Below are positions 22,484 through 34,499 of a DNA stretch of 64,000 bases, piece by piece. This stretch comes from Sclerodactyla briareus (Eukaryota > Echinodermata > Holothuroidea > Dendrochirotida > Sclerodactylidae). Where the stretch lies: assembly GCA_026419785.1 (NCBI GenBank), contig JAODTK010005630.1, forward strand, positions 100,093 through 164,092, read 5' to 3'. How positions within the stretch are numbered: the stretch's first letter is position 1; each line of letters starts with the position of its first letter. The notes below the pieces were generated by a model. It did no database searches. It saw nothing but the letters and a program-made list of their open reading frames with translations, and had not been told where the DNA came from. The translations under genes were made by a program, and so were the position numbers.

Positions 22484-23566
22484 AGGGGAACTCCAGGCAA
22501 GAGACATGTTTCCCTACTTTTCTGCATCTTTCAACATTTCCATCCGTATTTTGAGCGCTTCGAACGACCCCCTCCAAGATTAAAACACTGAGTTCAAACT
22601 CAGCCTTTGGCTCAATGCACCATAACACAGCGATACTGTGCACAGGGCCATCTTAGCGTGACTAGTGAGAATCCGCCTTAAGTGTGTGACGTAAGCGGCG
22701 AGCCAGACTGTTATTATAACTGAATTAACACGATAACAATGTATAACCAGTTCAATTACGAACTGGTTTGATCACGTCAGTCGAAGTTTTAGCATGGCTC
22801 GTCGAAACAATCATACTTCATAATCTGTACTACCCCTTCCCCTAACTTAGCATTTACACCCCAATTGCTGTAGGAAATTTCGAACAAAAATGACTGGATT
22901 TTGTCGACACAAATCCACAATCTCACCAAAACAAGCAGTCACATGGATAAAAATGACCAATTAGATTATGCGCCTTCTACGACGACTGTCAAGGGAAAGT
23001 TGTACACGTATGGAATCTACACTCACACTTAACTACAAATGGGCATCTCTAATAGACTTTGTGTGTAACGTCGGATCGAGCGAGTTCGAAAAGATTGTTG
23101 GCGATTGGGCAAATTTATTGATTCTGGTGATATTTTCTAATCGGCTGTAGGCCATAGCTTCACTAGAAATGAGTGGAGACTCCCCACCAGTGTAATTATG
23201 CATCCAATTTGTTCTGAATTAACAGTATTCTTTGTTTGAAAGAATTATGATATGAACTGGTGTTCTGATACTTCTGGGGGCGCTGAGCGACCTAAATCAC
23301 GTACTACATGCACACACTGAGTGGATATGATAGTTGCTTTGGGTCGTTGACAACGTCACGATATTGGGGGGGGGGGGGGATTAAGTTGTGCAATAATGGC
23401 GCTGCGCACTGTACCGCGCTGTGTTATGCCACGCAACAAAGGGGGGACTTTGAATTCACTGTGACAATGATAACGGAGGTCCTTCAAGTCCATCAAAAGA
23501 CCGTTAGGAATGTCTGAAAAATATCTAATAATGCAAGGAAACATACCTCTTGCCTGGAGTTCCCCT
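22484..23566. mobile_element. TTAA-flanked non-autonomous DNA transposon
   Basis: The left end reads aggggaactccaggcaagag and then acatgtttcc. The right end is its reverse complement with gtatgtttcc, giving inverted termini of about 30 bp with two differences. Both ends are flanked by TTAAA (22479-22483 and 23567-23571). A TTAA target duplication is characteristic of piggyBac and Kolobok superfamilies; the AGGGG terminus suggests Kolobok, but that is inference. The 1.08 kb interior has no transposase frame longer than 70 codons, and includes a G run at 23366-23379. Confidence 0.75.
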
Positions 23567-23571
23567 TTAAA

Positions 23572-24190
23572 ATTAAGACGTTATTGTCCTCAATGCGGTG
23601 CGGCGTCCACTCATACACAAATTTAATAGTGGACCCTCTATTTCTCTCCCGTATTATGTCAGTAGTGAATTATTCTCATAGTTTCAAAATTCATCAGGCT
23701 CTTCATGATATGGGGGCGAATCATGTTCCGTGTTACGACCGCTACTATGATTCATTCAGCATTGTATCTGAAAAACTGTCCGACATATCGCGGCACTCTA
23801 TGAGACACTCTCATGACCGCAGAGCGCAAAAGAAGCCCACAGTAGCCAAGTACCACACACCAGGATGAATTTGATCAGCTCTCGTAATCATATACGGAAA
23901 ATCATGCATATTCACAGTATACGAGACGTTTTAATTGACGCAGATCACGGGGTGTGAATTGGAGCGCCCCACTTTTCCGAAAAAATGAGTGAATATTTAA
24001 AAACATGAGTAAACAGGGGAAGTATAATGGATTGTCGTGTCGATGAGGTTAAAATTTGTTTGACTCAACAACAACATTAGTAATCGTATACGTCCTGGTA
24101 GCGCAGGCAAGTACCTGTATGGTGTGGACCAGTGATTTGAATTTTCTACGGGTTCGGGAAGTAAATTAAGGCTGATCAAGGAACCCTAGC
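23572..24190. other. No recognisable gene
   Basis: Only short frames are present. A 94-codon frame at 23584-23868 resembles nothing known. Confidence 0.4.
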
Positions 24191-24234
24191 CGTTTTAGTC
24201 GTGGATGAGCACCAGCGATAACTCGCCTTCTCTT

Positions 24235-24400
24235 CTAGACCAGTGCTCAGCCACCTGCCATAACGAGGCTGGGGTGTAACCAATCCCAACCACCACATGC
24301 TCCCGGAAGCGCCATTTTACGCCCAGCCGAGCGCGACTACAGTGACCCGAACCACTTTCTCGGAACCTGGAGAGGACGTCAAGTTCACGAGGACTGCTCA
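24235..24400 (-). repeat. Dispersed repeat, copy 1
   Basis: On the minus strand it reads ccaggttccgagaaagtggt, then taaaatggcgcttccgggag and ggttacacccc. The same words in the same order occur on the plus strand at 27545-27650. The family is unknown. Confidence 0.7.
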
Positions 24401-24419
24401 CAGCCGACACTAATAGCAA

Positions 24420-25865
24420 ATACCAGTAACCCCAGAAAACCCACTACATCACATACCCCCCCCCCACAATTCTTGGACCCTGAAGGGAGAACCAAGACCT
24501 CGCCCACGCAACTGCAAGTGAGCTACCCAGACGAAATCGTCGCTGACCGGCTAAATTCGAACCCGGAATACTTGAACGATTGCACAACCTAACGTTTCAT
24601 ATATTATAGCACGCATGCTCTGCATATTCGAACAGTAAGAATGTTATCAATTTTAACATTCATGTCCCCCGGATTAACTCTCACATGATCACACCTGATG
24701 TTCACTTAGTGTGACCAGTCACATCATCCCTTCCTTCAACAGTTGCAACCATTCAATTCTACATGAATTATGTTGTCCATGTTCCATTAGAAAAAACAAG
24801 GTTCAGTAATTCGACTTTGGAAATGTTTCTTCAACATTTTCTCTATCCATTTGTTTATAATTATACTTAATCAAGCTTGTAATACAACAATGTTCATTAA
24901 TTTGACCGCCAATGACTCGGGGAACCTGAATATTACTTTCAATGTTTTTGTACTGCTTTTGCTATTGTTTTTCCATAGGACTGAGTTTCATGTATTTCAT
25001 AAATGGTTAGATTTGGGCGGTAGACAAACCTTGAAATGACGTCACGCGGTGCGAAAGAGGTTTCTGCTATTGTGCCTGGAAGTTCCAATTACCATTGCTA
25101 ACAAGGGGCTATTAGTACAGTAGGAGGGGGGAGGGGTACGCCGGGTCTCTTGGATGACGATGTCTTCTTTATCTAAAAAAAGCCGAAGAAGTCGATTGGG
25201 TGGTCAATTTCATTGATTTCCTTGTTGCCCTCTGTGTCCAAGTTATAGATATTATTAAGTTGAGCTGATTTGATGATCACCCTGTTTACTGATTAAAATC
25301 AACTCTGCCAAAAATTATATAATGATAATAATAATAATTGAAGGGTAATAATACTGCATTGTATCAAAATAAATCATATCATTTCTGTAGGCCTATATGA
25401 GATCCTGTTTCTCTTTCTCATTACATTATAGTTGTCCTAAACGTGACGGTCTTATATGTTGCGTGGAAAGCTCGGTACGTCGTCAATAGTTTTCGCACCA
25501 TGACGCATAACCATGTAGAGTTGGCGAGTTAAATCCATTACCACAAGAATCGCATGTTCTTACTTCTACTTATTCTGAAGCCAGAATGAATATGTGATAT
25601 TAGCCGTCAGAATCTCTGAATGGTCCCCCATATTACAGAATTACTTCCTAAATATTTTGGTTGTGTCCACTGTAAATTCAATAATCAGTCGAAATTTCTT
25701 TCATTCCTGGGTGAACCACTTGGGTTTTTGCATAATAATATACTTACTGACATCCCATCAGTATTGGGTTTGTTCAATACCGTTTAAGGTCTCTCCCGCC
25801 CTTTCGGACCCGCACCGCAGTGATTATAGGCACAGCGTATCATCGGCATGTTGCTATCTGAAGGA
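24420..25865. other. No recognisable gene
   Basis: A poly-C run lies at about 24458-24468 and a short aat repeat at 25322-25340. No gene is supported. Confidence 0.4.
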
Positions 25866-25869
25866 ACTG

Positions 25870-26250
25870 AATTTTGTTTCATGGTAATACTTGCCGAACA
25901 GAGGATCGAATTCATTCAAGGCCCAGCAGCGTGCAGACCTTTTAATACTGCACCACAATTTCACTGCGAATCCTTCACCAGGTACACGGAATAATGCATG
26001 TCCTTTTTTGGTGGTTCCCTCATAGCGATAAATGGAGAGTAACACACGCAGACGGGAACTTTCGCAAATTTTCTACTCCTCGTTGTGTCCCAGCTCCACC
26101 AACTTGTGCTGCTGAGCGACCAGCGAAAAGGCAACCGTTACATTTCTTAAGTCCTGGTATGACCTGACTCGGGGGGAATTCGAGCCCCGGTCTCCCGAGT
26201 GGAAGGCGAGCGCTCTACCTATTGTGCAGAACCTCTGACAATAACATGGA
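25870..26250 (-). mobile_element. tRNA-derived SINE, diverged copy
   Basis: The minus strand shows an A-box-like word (ctgcacaataggtagagcgc), a B-box-like word ggctcgaattcc (26175-26186 on the plus strand), then a body shared with the SINE at 38151-38529. Shared words include ggtcatacca, gttgccttttcgct, cgctcagca, tccgtgtacctggtgaagg and cggcaagta, in the same order. Length is about 380 bp. The A tail is weak (gaaacaaaa). It would have been moved by a partner LINE. Confidence 0.82.
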
Positions 26251-26259
26251 AGACCGGGC

Positions 26260-27540
26260 TGCAGGCATATTGGTGTGTCCTTTAGAATTACCGTATCTAC
26301 CGACTTCACGTCTGCATGTATAGAGGGCATATTTACATGCTTTATAAAATTTTGGGTATTAGCTGAATATGGCTAGGATTCTTCACGCATAATTTATGCC
26401 ACGATACAACCTTCCTGTAAAGAGGTCTATGAATAATCCAACTGCTATAATAAATACCGACATGTTCGAATAGGTCATTGTGTATAAATAACAGAATGAT
26501 AACCAATAGTAATAAAACGAAAAGCCATGTCAGTTGGTTCGGATAAAAGCTTTATGATTCGCTGTTGGACAAAAATGGAACATTTTATGGGAGGACATGT
26601 TATAGGCGTGCATATCGACGATAGTTTATCTTGGAAGTACCATGTCGAGCTGTTTGTCAAAGACTAAACACTGACAGGTTCCACTAGATTAGCTCCTTTT
26701 CGGACGAAACTGTCCTCCATTTAATTGACAACGACACGTGTTTACCATATTATGATGGCCATTTTTCTGCCTAAAAGGGACAGTGCTTCCAGTGCGAAAT
26801 AACAATTGATATCGGCCATAAAAGTGATATTTTCGATGATATTTTGAAAGTTCAATTGGTCCCCAAGGGAGGTATAACTAAAATGTAGGAGAACTACAAT
26901 GGCTTTCAAAGCATATACCATATTATGGTAAGCCAGATTGGGATATTTTAATGACAAGTTTTTTGATACACCGGTGAAGTTCACCAGCGTTTTTTTTACG
27001 CTCGCGCATTTATAGCACCATCTTTTCTGGATGGTAGAACGCAGTATATTCTTGAAGCATTTTCTCACGTAGCAGCCATAGAATGGAATTACTACCCTTA
27101 CAATGCCAAAATGCCAAATCCATCTCTTCACTTGACCGTCCCATTTGCGAATTTCAACGTTAGTCGTCATTTCTATGATTATTAACTACGGTTTCATCTT
27201 TTAGTAATGTGCCCAATTTGTGAGCCACAGCCCGCATGCCTGTCTAGTTTTTTAGAATGGAAGTTTTCAATGCTTCCGATGTTTTACCACATGTTGATTT
27301 GAAATTCTGAGCGATTTATGTAATTTCTTGGTAATTCTTTCTTCTTGTTTAGTCATTCTTAGTCCCTTAGTTGTGTTTATACTCTTTTGGTTTCGCTCCG
27401 TTGTCATTGTTGTTTTCGTTGTTTAGACTTCGGAACTTTGTCTTTCTCATTCCTCGCAATAATATTTCTCCGGGGAAAATTACCGTACACTAAGCGACCC
27501 CTCTTTGATATTTGAATGATAGATTAAAACCTCGAACTTT
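26260..27540. other. No recognisable gene
   Basis: AT-rich. A 142-codon minus-strand frame (27170-26742) resembles nothing I know and may be chance. Near-copies of accatattatg occur at 26745 and 26917. Confidence 0.35.
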
Positions 27541-27650
27541 CGCTCTGCCAGGTTCCGATAAAGTGATCGGGTCCTGGAGTTCAACTGATAGTCGATGGGG
27601 ATGTAAAATGACGCTCCTGGGAGCAGGTTGGGAGTGGTTACACCTCTTTG
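27540..27650 (+). repeat. Dispersed repeat, copy 2
   Basis: It reads ccaggttccgataaagtgat, then taaaatgacgctcctgggag and ggttacacctc, matching 24235-24400 on the opposite strand. Confidence 0.7.
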
Positions 27651-27654
27651 ATAT

Positions 27655-30180
27655 TTAAATGAATATTCAAAAAACGACTAGTTGCATTTTTTGTTAGTAA
27701 TATGTCACACGAGAGTATTGACTATATTCGTAAAAGAGAACTGTCATCGAAAACATCGGTACCATGTTGATGCTGAATGATTGAGTGAGCTAAAATACAA
27801 AGTTTGAAGAGGAAAATGAAGACACGTTGAGACACATTAGACTTCAGGCTTTCCATTCCTTAACCCTAATATTGTCCTCATATACCCTTGGAGCATTGTC
27901 ATACCTTACTACCTCCTTGCATTACCGAATAAATGCAACATAGTGAAGCTTTAAGCAAACATAATATGCCTTAAGAAATGTTTATCGAATTGCTGTTTCA
28001 GATACTGCAGCCTAGAACGATCCATGAAAAAAATTCTCACTGATGTCCTGATGATCTGTGGTGAAGGCAAAACAAAAGGCATTAGGTAAACAACAAACCT
28101 GTTCTTTAGAACTTTCTTAGTATAAGAGAAAAACATCCTAAAATGACTCTCAAGTAATCCTTTAATGAGCTCCTTGGTCAAACCTGACCCCCAGCTGATG
28201 AATATTTCTTCAACAATTCGTTTGGTCGTCACAAACCGACCGCAAACTAAGGTGTTTAATTGTGACGAATGCCTTGCTTAAATAACGTTGTACATTCGTC
28301 CACTATCGAACATAAGTCACTGTAACAAAACAAGTTTCATAATGACGAATGTTCTACTACTATAATACATTACACATTTACCATTATTACCAAACAAGTG
28401 TCCTGTTCTGAGAGGAGAGGCATCGTCATCTGGTGCGCCGAAAAGCGACAGCGATGTTTGCACGACGTACGTCCCACCAGAAACACCTTTGTTTGATGTA
28501 GTGACGAACATGTAACGTTCAATAGAACCAAATCGGAGATAATGTCATCGACTGGTGAGTCAGGTTTGACCACAGGAAAAACTGAAATATAACTGTAGTG
28601 ATAATTAATTTCAAACCCAGTTCAATATCGATGCGATTTATCGCAAAAAATAGTAGTCAAATTAAGACTACGTGTACGTACGGCCGAGACGATTTTCATC
28701 GAGACTTAATGTGAGGGGGACTTGCTCATTATCGTTCTTCCGTGATGAGGTATTTCGTAACGGCAAGTCCCCCTCAGCCCCTTAATGGTTTGGCGCCCGT
28801 TAAATTTTGCCAAAAGTCTCGTTTCGTGTTAAGGGACTAGGTAGACCCATCGGTAACTGACGTCCAGATACTTGTACGTCCGGGAATGATCTCCGAAAGA
28901 AACTGTGGGATCGATGGAACACTGCAAAGTTCATCATCGAGGTTCACATGCCGTTAGTGACGACGACGGAATGGGCAGTTGGAGATATGAAAATGAGGGG
29001 ATATGAAAAAAGAATGAAATTGGCGTAGTGACTCCGTGCCATTTCTTGCTAATGTAAATTTTGGGTGTGACAGACTACCAACACTCCCCTTATGATTAAG
29101 ATAAGTTCTACGAGCAAAAGTTTTTTCTTCAAAATGGTCTTTGTCCTTCATGGTATGGTCTGATACACGGTGGAAGATCACTCTTTACTTTTTAAAGTAT
29201 AATTTCGCTTTGAGAAGGTCTCTTCCATGAAAAAAGTATTCTGTTACCTGGTTTGTCATACGGCGACAATTCTGGGCCTCCTTTCACGTAGTAAAGGTAT
29301 AGTCATACATAATGAAGGTCTCTTCTCATTGTAAGGCGAAAATATAGAAAGTTCGGTTAAACTCAACAAATTCTATCCAACTAGCCATCCGGCGGCTATT
29401 CCTGAACTAACGAAAGGGCAGAACAGTCGACCGGACCGTCACCGAAGATGCACCATATACCCGCAGTTGACAGTTACAAGGAAACTATATACATATCGAT
29501 TTACGATCGTTCACAAGCAAACATGTTTCCCCATGATTAGATTTAGGAGCCACGAAAAGAAATCATTGAAAATATCTCTGTAATTGTTGCATCGGGAGAG
29601 AGGGTTGTAGCTCTCGTGTGTCCGTTTTGAAGCCAGAGATATACCACTGACTTCCTGCACACACATGATATAACTATGCGGTTCTTTCATAAGGCACTAG
29701 TGCCTACACAAAGTTCAGCGAATGAAACTCCTACTTCACCCCCTTCTGAAAAAGCGTGACCCGGTAGACCCCAGAGTCTCCTGTTCCAGGACACTGATCG
29801 CAGCATAGAGCGGAACTCAGGAGTTTTCTGGCACCTAATCTCTTATCCAGGCGAACGTCACGTCATCGTCATCTTTTAAAAGGTTGAGTCAATTGTGATT
29901 TGGTTAGATTGTGAAATATAAAAAAACGACCTTCACGGTAAACCTCTTACGTTTATAGATGGAGTGCGGGCATACGGCAGCTTCCACCCTCCCAAAAGCG
30001 TCTTGATTATTGGAGGGTCTTTCCTGGGGAGCAAGTTAGTGCCAACGAGTTGCCCTCACAAGCCCGGCCACGGAGGATCTGCGAACCTGTGGGTGGTCGT
30101 GTCGAAATGAAAATGCAGAATGTGCTAATGTTTTCCGAGTATGTTAAATTGATTGAACGTAATTTCAATTCTCCTTACAT
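27655..30180. other. No recognisable gene; one hairpin
   Basis: Short minus-strand frames at 28232-27951 and 28573-28317 look somewhat protein-like but match nothing I know. The hairpin at 28712-28776 is listed separately. Confidence 0.35.
28712..28776. repeat. Hairpin, 14-bp perfect stem
   Basis: tgagggggacttgc (28712-28725) and its reverse complement gcaagtccccctca (28763-28776) are separated by a 37-base loop. Confidence 0.8.
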
Positions 30181-30184
30181 TGTG

Positions 30185-30550
30185 GGCAGGTGTTCAGCAG
30201 TGGTTAAACCTCACCTGGAGTATCCGTGCATGTGTGAAAGTTCGCGAAAAACTAATAAATAAGCTATGACCAAGAACGTCCAAGGAGTGCTACTGTCCGC
30301 GAAAATGCCTGTATGAGAAAGATTGAAGCGTCTTATCTAACTCAATGGAGCTAAAGCGAATTCGGGGTGGTAAGTTGAATCAGGTTTCCAAAATTGTGCC
30401 ATGGCTTCGTATAACCGTTCTTTCGACATACATCTTTGAAAAATTTTAATTGTCACCACTAATAAGAGCCATTGTATCAAGTGGCTGTGGTTTAACGTTG
30501 CGCTTAGACATTCAGAGGATTCTTGTCGCAAAGAGTTATGGTGAGTAGTA
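30185..30550 (+). pseudogene. CR1-type ORF2 C-terminal fragment
   Basis: Broken plus-strand frames give VVKPHLEY, ACMRKIEASYL, then MELKRIRGG and FDIHL-like words, matching the C-terminal order of CR1 ORF2 (LVRPHLEY, ERLKRL, LELRRIRGDLI). The same MELRRIRGDLI word is found at about 63030-63000 in the minus-strand CR1. Neither end is complete. Confidence 0.7.
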
Positions 30551-30554
30551 TAGC

Positions 30555-31700
30555 CTCCCTGTACCGTCGTACCCAGTATGAACTCTCCACATAGGAAACA
30601 CAGCTCCCAAAACGTTTTAGACTATTACATCTATTGACACTTGCTGACCTCGACCGACCTAAAAACACACTTGCACCAACCTTCATACAAGACTATCAAC
30701 CAGAATATTAACACTTGCTCACAACTTCTAAGGCTCGGCTTTGTTGACCGTGGGACTCAGCACCTGACCCCAAAACAAAAGGGCTAGCCTACTGCAAATA
30801 GCAATTCTTCATGCTGAAGTATGAAGCCATCATCGTTCCGGTGCACAAATCTCAGACCTGACCCAACGATCCCGTTTTTTCCCTCCGAATAACTGTGACG
30901 GATGTTTGCTTCTTCGAATCATGTAGCCTAACCAAACCATTACATACAACGTTCATACACACACATTGCTAAGCTGAATGGATAGGTCCTGGTGAAGGAA
31001 TACAACAAATGCATCAAGGTCAATCAATGCCGACCATGCAGGCATAATAGAAGGAACTGACATTCATCTCGGAAAGCGGATCAAAACTAATATCACGATC
31101 AGCGCAATCGGTCATGGCTTCACGACTAACATTTCATGCTATTCGAAAGCCATAAGCAATATAATACAGGGCATAAGTAGCGCTTTTCCATATCGGAGAC
31201 TTGCTCAAAGCGCCGACGGAGATTACCTTAGTCATTACGATTTGCCACACCCACTACGATTACGCCATAGCATCGCCTACTATTCACTCTTGTGCACCCC
31301 ATTGGATGGCCCGCTGTCGTTGGTCTCCCGATTCCCAATGGACTGTCCTATGCAGCATCGTACTATTCACAAGTCGCCCCAACATGTGCCAATCTACATG
31401 TGGGTAGCGTTAGGCTCTCAAGAAGATGTACCATGTCCCAAAAGCATGCAGAAAAGCCACCTCGGGATTCCAACGGGGCTCATTCGTACTCGATTATTTT
31501 GCAGAGCGGAGCCTACCGATGAACTAATCTCTAGGACAACTGCGCGTTCGCCCCCGTACAACGTGAGAGACAAGGGGACAAGGGTATGATTCAGCTGGTC
31601 GTTCATCACCGATCACTTTGATTTTTTTTATAAGATTAAAATTTATAAAAAATGCGAGGACTCACCTCACTGAACAATTGGACGTACTAGGTACTTTGTA
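30555..31700. other. No recognisable gene
   Basis: Three overlapping plus-strand frames at 31201-31589 are all open, but none matches a known domain. Confidence 0.35.
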
Positions 31701-31705
31701 ACCTA

Positions 31706-32768
31706 CAATCTTGGACAAAAAGTTGGGACACTTAGCCCAAATGTCTACCACCGAATAGATTAAAGTTTAACTAAAAGTGTATCCCTTTTATTGAATTAAA
31801 TGGAAGACCGTTGTAATTTTCAACTAATCACTCAACACGACCATAATCTTTTCTAATATTAAAAGAAACATAAAGAGAATTTCCGTTGCGAAGTCTCATG
31901 CTACCAATTTAAGTCGATACGGGTGTTCTTGTACGCTCTCGCGGCAAAGATGACAGTATCGACGAATGGTAGACACACAGATGTCTGACAACCGTCGGAA
32001 CCAAAGACTTCACTTCACCGACATCTATTGCCCGCCCAATTTTGCTTACCTATGAGACATGCACATACATACCAAATTCAACAAAATCAAACTAAATGTA
32101 CTCTAACATACACAGGCGGTTTGTATGAATCACGCCTCTGTGACAAGATAATTTTGTGTGTGTGGTCGGGGGCTGGGGGTTAGGGTTATTTGTAAGTTGG
32201 CGCTCCGGTCCGGTCGATACATATCTGATGTATAGTTACCAAACAAGCAATTTCATTAGGCCCCCCCCCCAATACCTTCCATCCAAAAAAGCTTATCTAC
32301 TTCGCACGCCTTTATAGCTAATTTGCACTATACGCAATTATCCACAGTCCCCACCCCAATGATCACACCATGTGAGTGTTGGCATAATTAGGGCTAATTG
32401 TTGTTTTTAATACGCCCTTGTAGCCTCATGTGATTGCCAAAAAAAGGTGTTGTGAACGTCCGACAGGCGCATCGAACCGTAGTAGGAAAAATCATCGGCA
32501 CAAACTTCAGGGTAAATTCTGAAAATTTTCATATTTCTCGCAATCTTCGACAAAATAGTTGGGACAGTTAGCCCAATATCCTGCAAAAACGATGTGGATG
32601 TTCATCTGAAGCGTCCCAGGCACTCACGGGACTCATGGTCAAAATATCACCAGTTCGGAACCCGCCCCCCCCCCTCTTCCCCATGCAATGTTGTTTTCCT
32701 GAGATTCCTATGACATCCCAAACATTGAAGGGGGAAAGGGGGTGTCCCAAGTATTTTGTCCAAGATTG
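31706..32768. repeat. Composite dispersed repeat, copy 1
   Basis: It begins ta followed by caatcttggacaaaa and gttgggacacttagccc, then runs parallel to 33481-34496 over about 1 kb. Shared words include attgaattaaatgg, accataatcttttctaat, gctaatttgcactatacgca and gaacgtccgacagg. Many small indels separate the copies. The right end contains the short TIR element at 32541-32768. No coding frame is present. Confidence 0.85.
32541..32768. mobile_element. Short TIR element (MITE-like), copy 1
   Basis: The ends caatcttcgacaaaatagtt (left) and gtattttgtccaagattg (right) are inverted repeats, each followed inward by gggac or gtccc. Length is 228 bp. The terminal sequence resembles Tc1/mariner-type ends, but only the related end at 31706 has a flanking TA, so the superfamily is uncertain. 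Confidence 0.65.
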
Positions 32769-33480
32769 TCTGAGAACTTCTAACGAACAAAATGGGGTCC
32801 GGGCAGAATATTTTGGGTGTCTTCGCTCGCAACACTTGTTATGGATAGCAGCGTGGGTTGGGGTTAGGAGGAGGGTAGGGGAATATGAGGGCGGTCAAAT
32901 ATTATATGTGTTCTCGTGGGATAACAAAAGGCCAAACAGGAACATGGCAAGAAACGTTGTAGTATTGTGGTAACTGTTCGCGCATGTCAATACCTGTCTA
33001 CGTATGAGAAAATGGGCTAATAAAAAATTACGCCATATGGATGTCAGGATTGGTGGCTATCATAGTAATTAAACTAGTACGAGGAAACCGATTCTGTCCT
33101 TCAATAATACAAAATTTATTCGGTTCATAGCCTTATGTGAAGTGTTTTGGTCGAAGTCGCGAGACTGAGCTGCGGGATGACAATTGGCTAAGAATCGGGC
33201 ACACTGTGTTTTAAGTACCGTTGCTCGTACTCCCTGTCGTATTTTGTTTATAGTAATGCGCTGGTTAATAATTTAAGCCTAGCTAGTGAAATAGCATGAC
33301 TTGAAATAAGAAATGGCTATGGACGGGAGTACTTCATTTTGTCACATTGCAAAAATTGAAGAAAAACGAGGAGGTTAACAGTTCAACCAAAATGAAGCAC
33401 AGTTTCGAGAGCGGTTTGTAGAAGAATGGCAGGATAGCAATTGGTTGTTGCCCAAATTGGTGTGAAAAGTTAATACACCC
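32769..33480. other. Spacer between the two composite repeats
   Basis: No gene is visible; sequence is unique within the window as far as I can tell. Confidence 0.4.
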
Positions 33481-34496
33481 GACGGTCTACCACCGAATTG
33501 ATTAAAGTTTAACTAACGGTATCCTTTTTATTGAATTAAATGGTAGACCGTTGTAATTTCATCCCTACATCAATCAAAAGACCATAATCTTTTCTAATTA
33601 TTAAAAGGAAACATAAAGAGAACATCCATTTGCGAAGTCTATGACTACCAATTTAAGTCGATAAACACCGGGTGGTTCTTGTACTTTCATCCGGCAAAGA
33701 TGACGTATCGACGATATGGTAGACCACAGATTGTCCGCAACCGTCGGACCAAAAGACTTTCAATAGACTATAATTGCGCCAATTTGCTTACCATATGGAC
33801 CATGCACATACAAACACACCAAACACAAAATCAAACTAAAGTAATCATCACATTACACAGGCGGTTTGGTATGGAATCACCCTCTGACAATATAACTCTT
33901 GTGTGTGTGCGTGGGGGTGGAGGCTATGGTTAATTTGTAAAGTTGGCGCTACGGTCTGATACATCTTCTTAGTATAGTTACCCAAACAAGCACTTCATTA
34001 CAGTACCTTAAATCCAAAAACAGCTATCTAACACGCTCGCAAGACTGTATAGCTAATTTGCACTATACGCACTTATACCACAGTCCCCACCCCCACTAAT
34101 CACACCAGGCTGATTGTGTTGGCGTAAGTAGGCTAATTGTGTATATATGCCCCTTGTAGCACTCATGAGATGCCAAAAATAAGCTGAGGTGAACGTCCGA
34201 CAGGCTCATAGAACCGTATTAGGAAAAATAATCCTGCCAAACTTCAGGGTAATTCTGAAAGTTTTCATATTCTTCTCAGACAATCTTGGACAAAATAGTT
34301 GGGACATTAGCCCATATCCTGCAAAAACGCTGTGGATGTTTTCATCTGAAGCGTTCCAGGATCACAGGACTCTGGTCATATCACCAGTTCAGCGAACTCT
34401 CCCCCCCGCTCCCCCATGCAATGTTGTTTTCGTGATATTCCTATGACATACACAAACATTGAACGGGGGTGTCCCAAAAGTATTTGTCCAAGATTG
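33481..34496. repeat. Composite dispersed repeat, copy 2
   Basis: Direct-orientation partner of 31706-32768. It starts with a local inverted repeat, acggtctaccac (33482-33493) against tggtagaccgt (33540-33550), also partly seen in copy 1. Confidence 0.85.
34281..34496. mobile_element. Short TIR element (MITE-like), copy 2
   Basis: Ends are caatcttggacaaaatagtt and tatttgtccaagattg, inverted. Length is 216 bp. It occupies the same place in repeat copy 2 as 32541-32768 does in copy 1, so it was present before the composite spread. Confidence 0.65.
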
Positions 34497-34499
34497 AGT

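Noticed and set aside
26742..27170. 142-codon minus-strand ORF
   Set aside because: It lies in AT-rich sequence without domain, splice signals or conserved pattern; chance is as good an explanation.
27951..28232. 93-codon minus-strand frame with a donor-like word (cag|gtttgt)
   Set aside because: It looks protein-like, but I know no matching family and found no partner exon or good acceptor.
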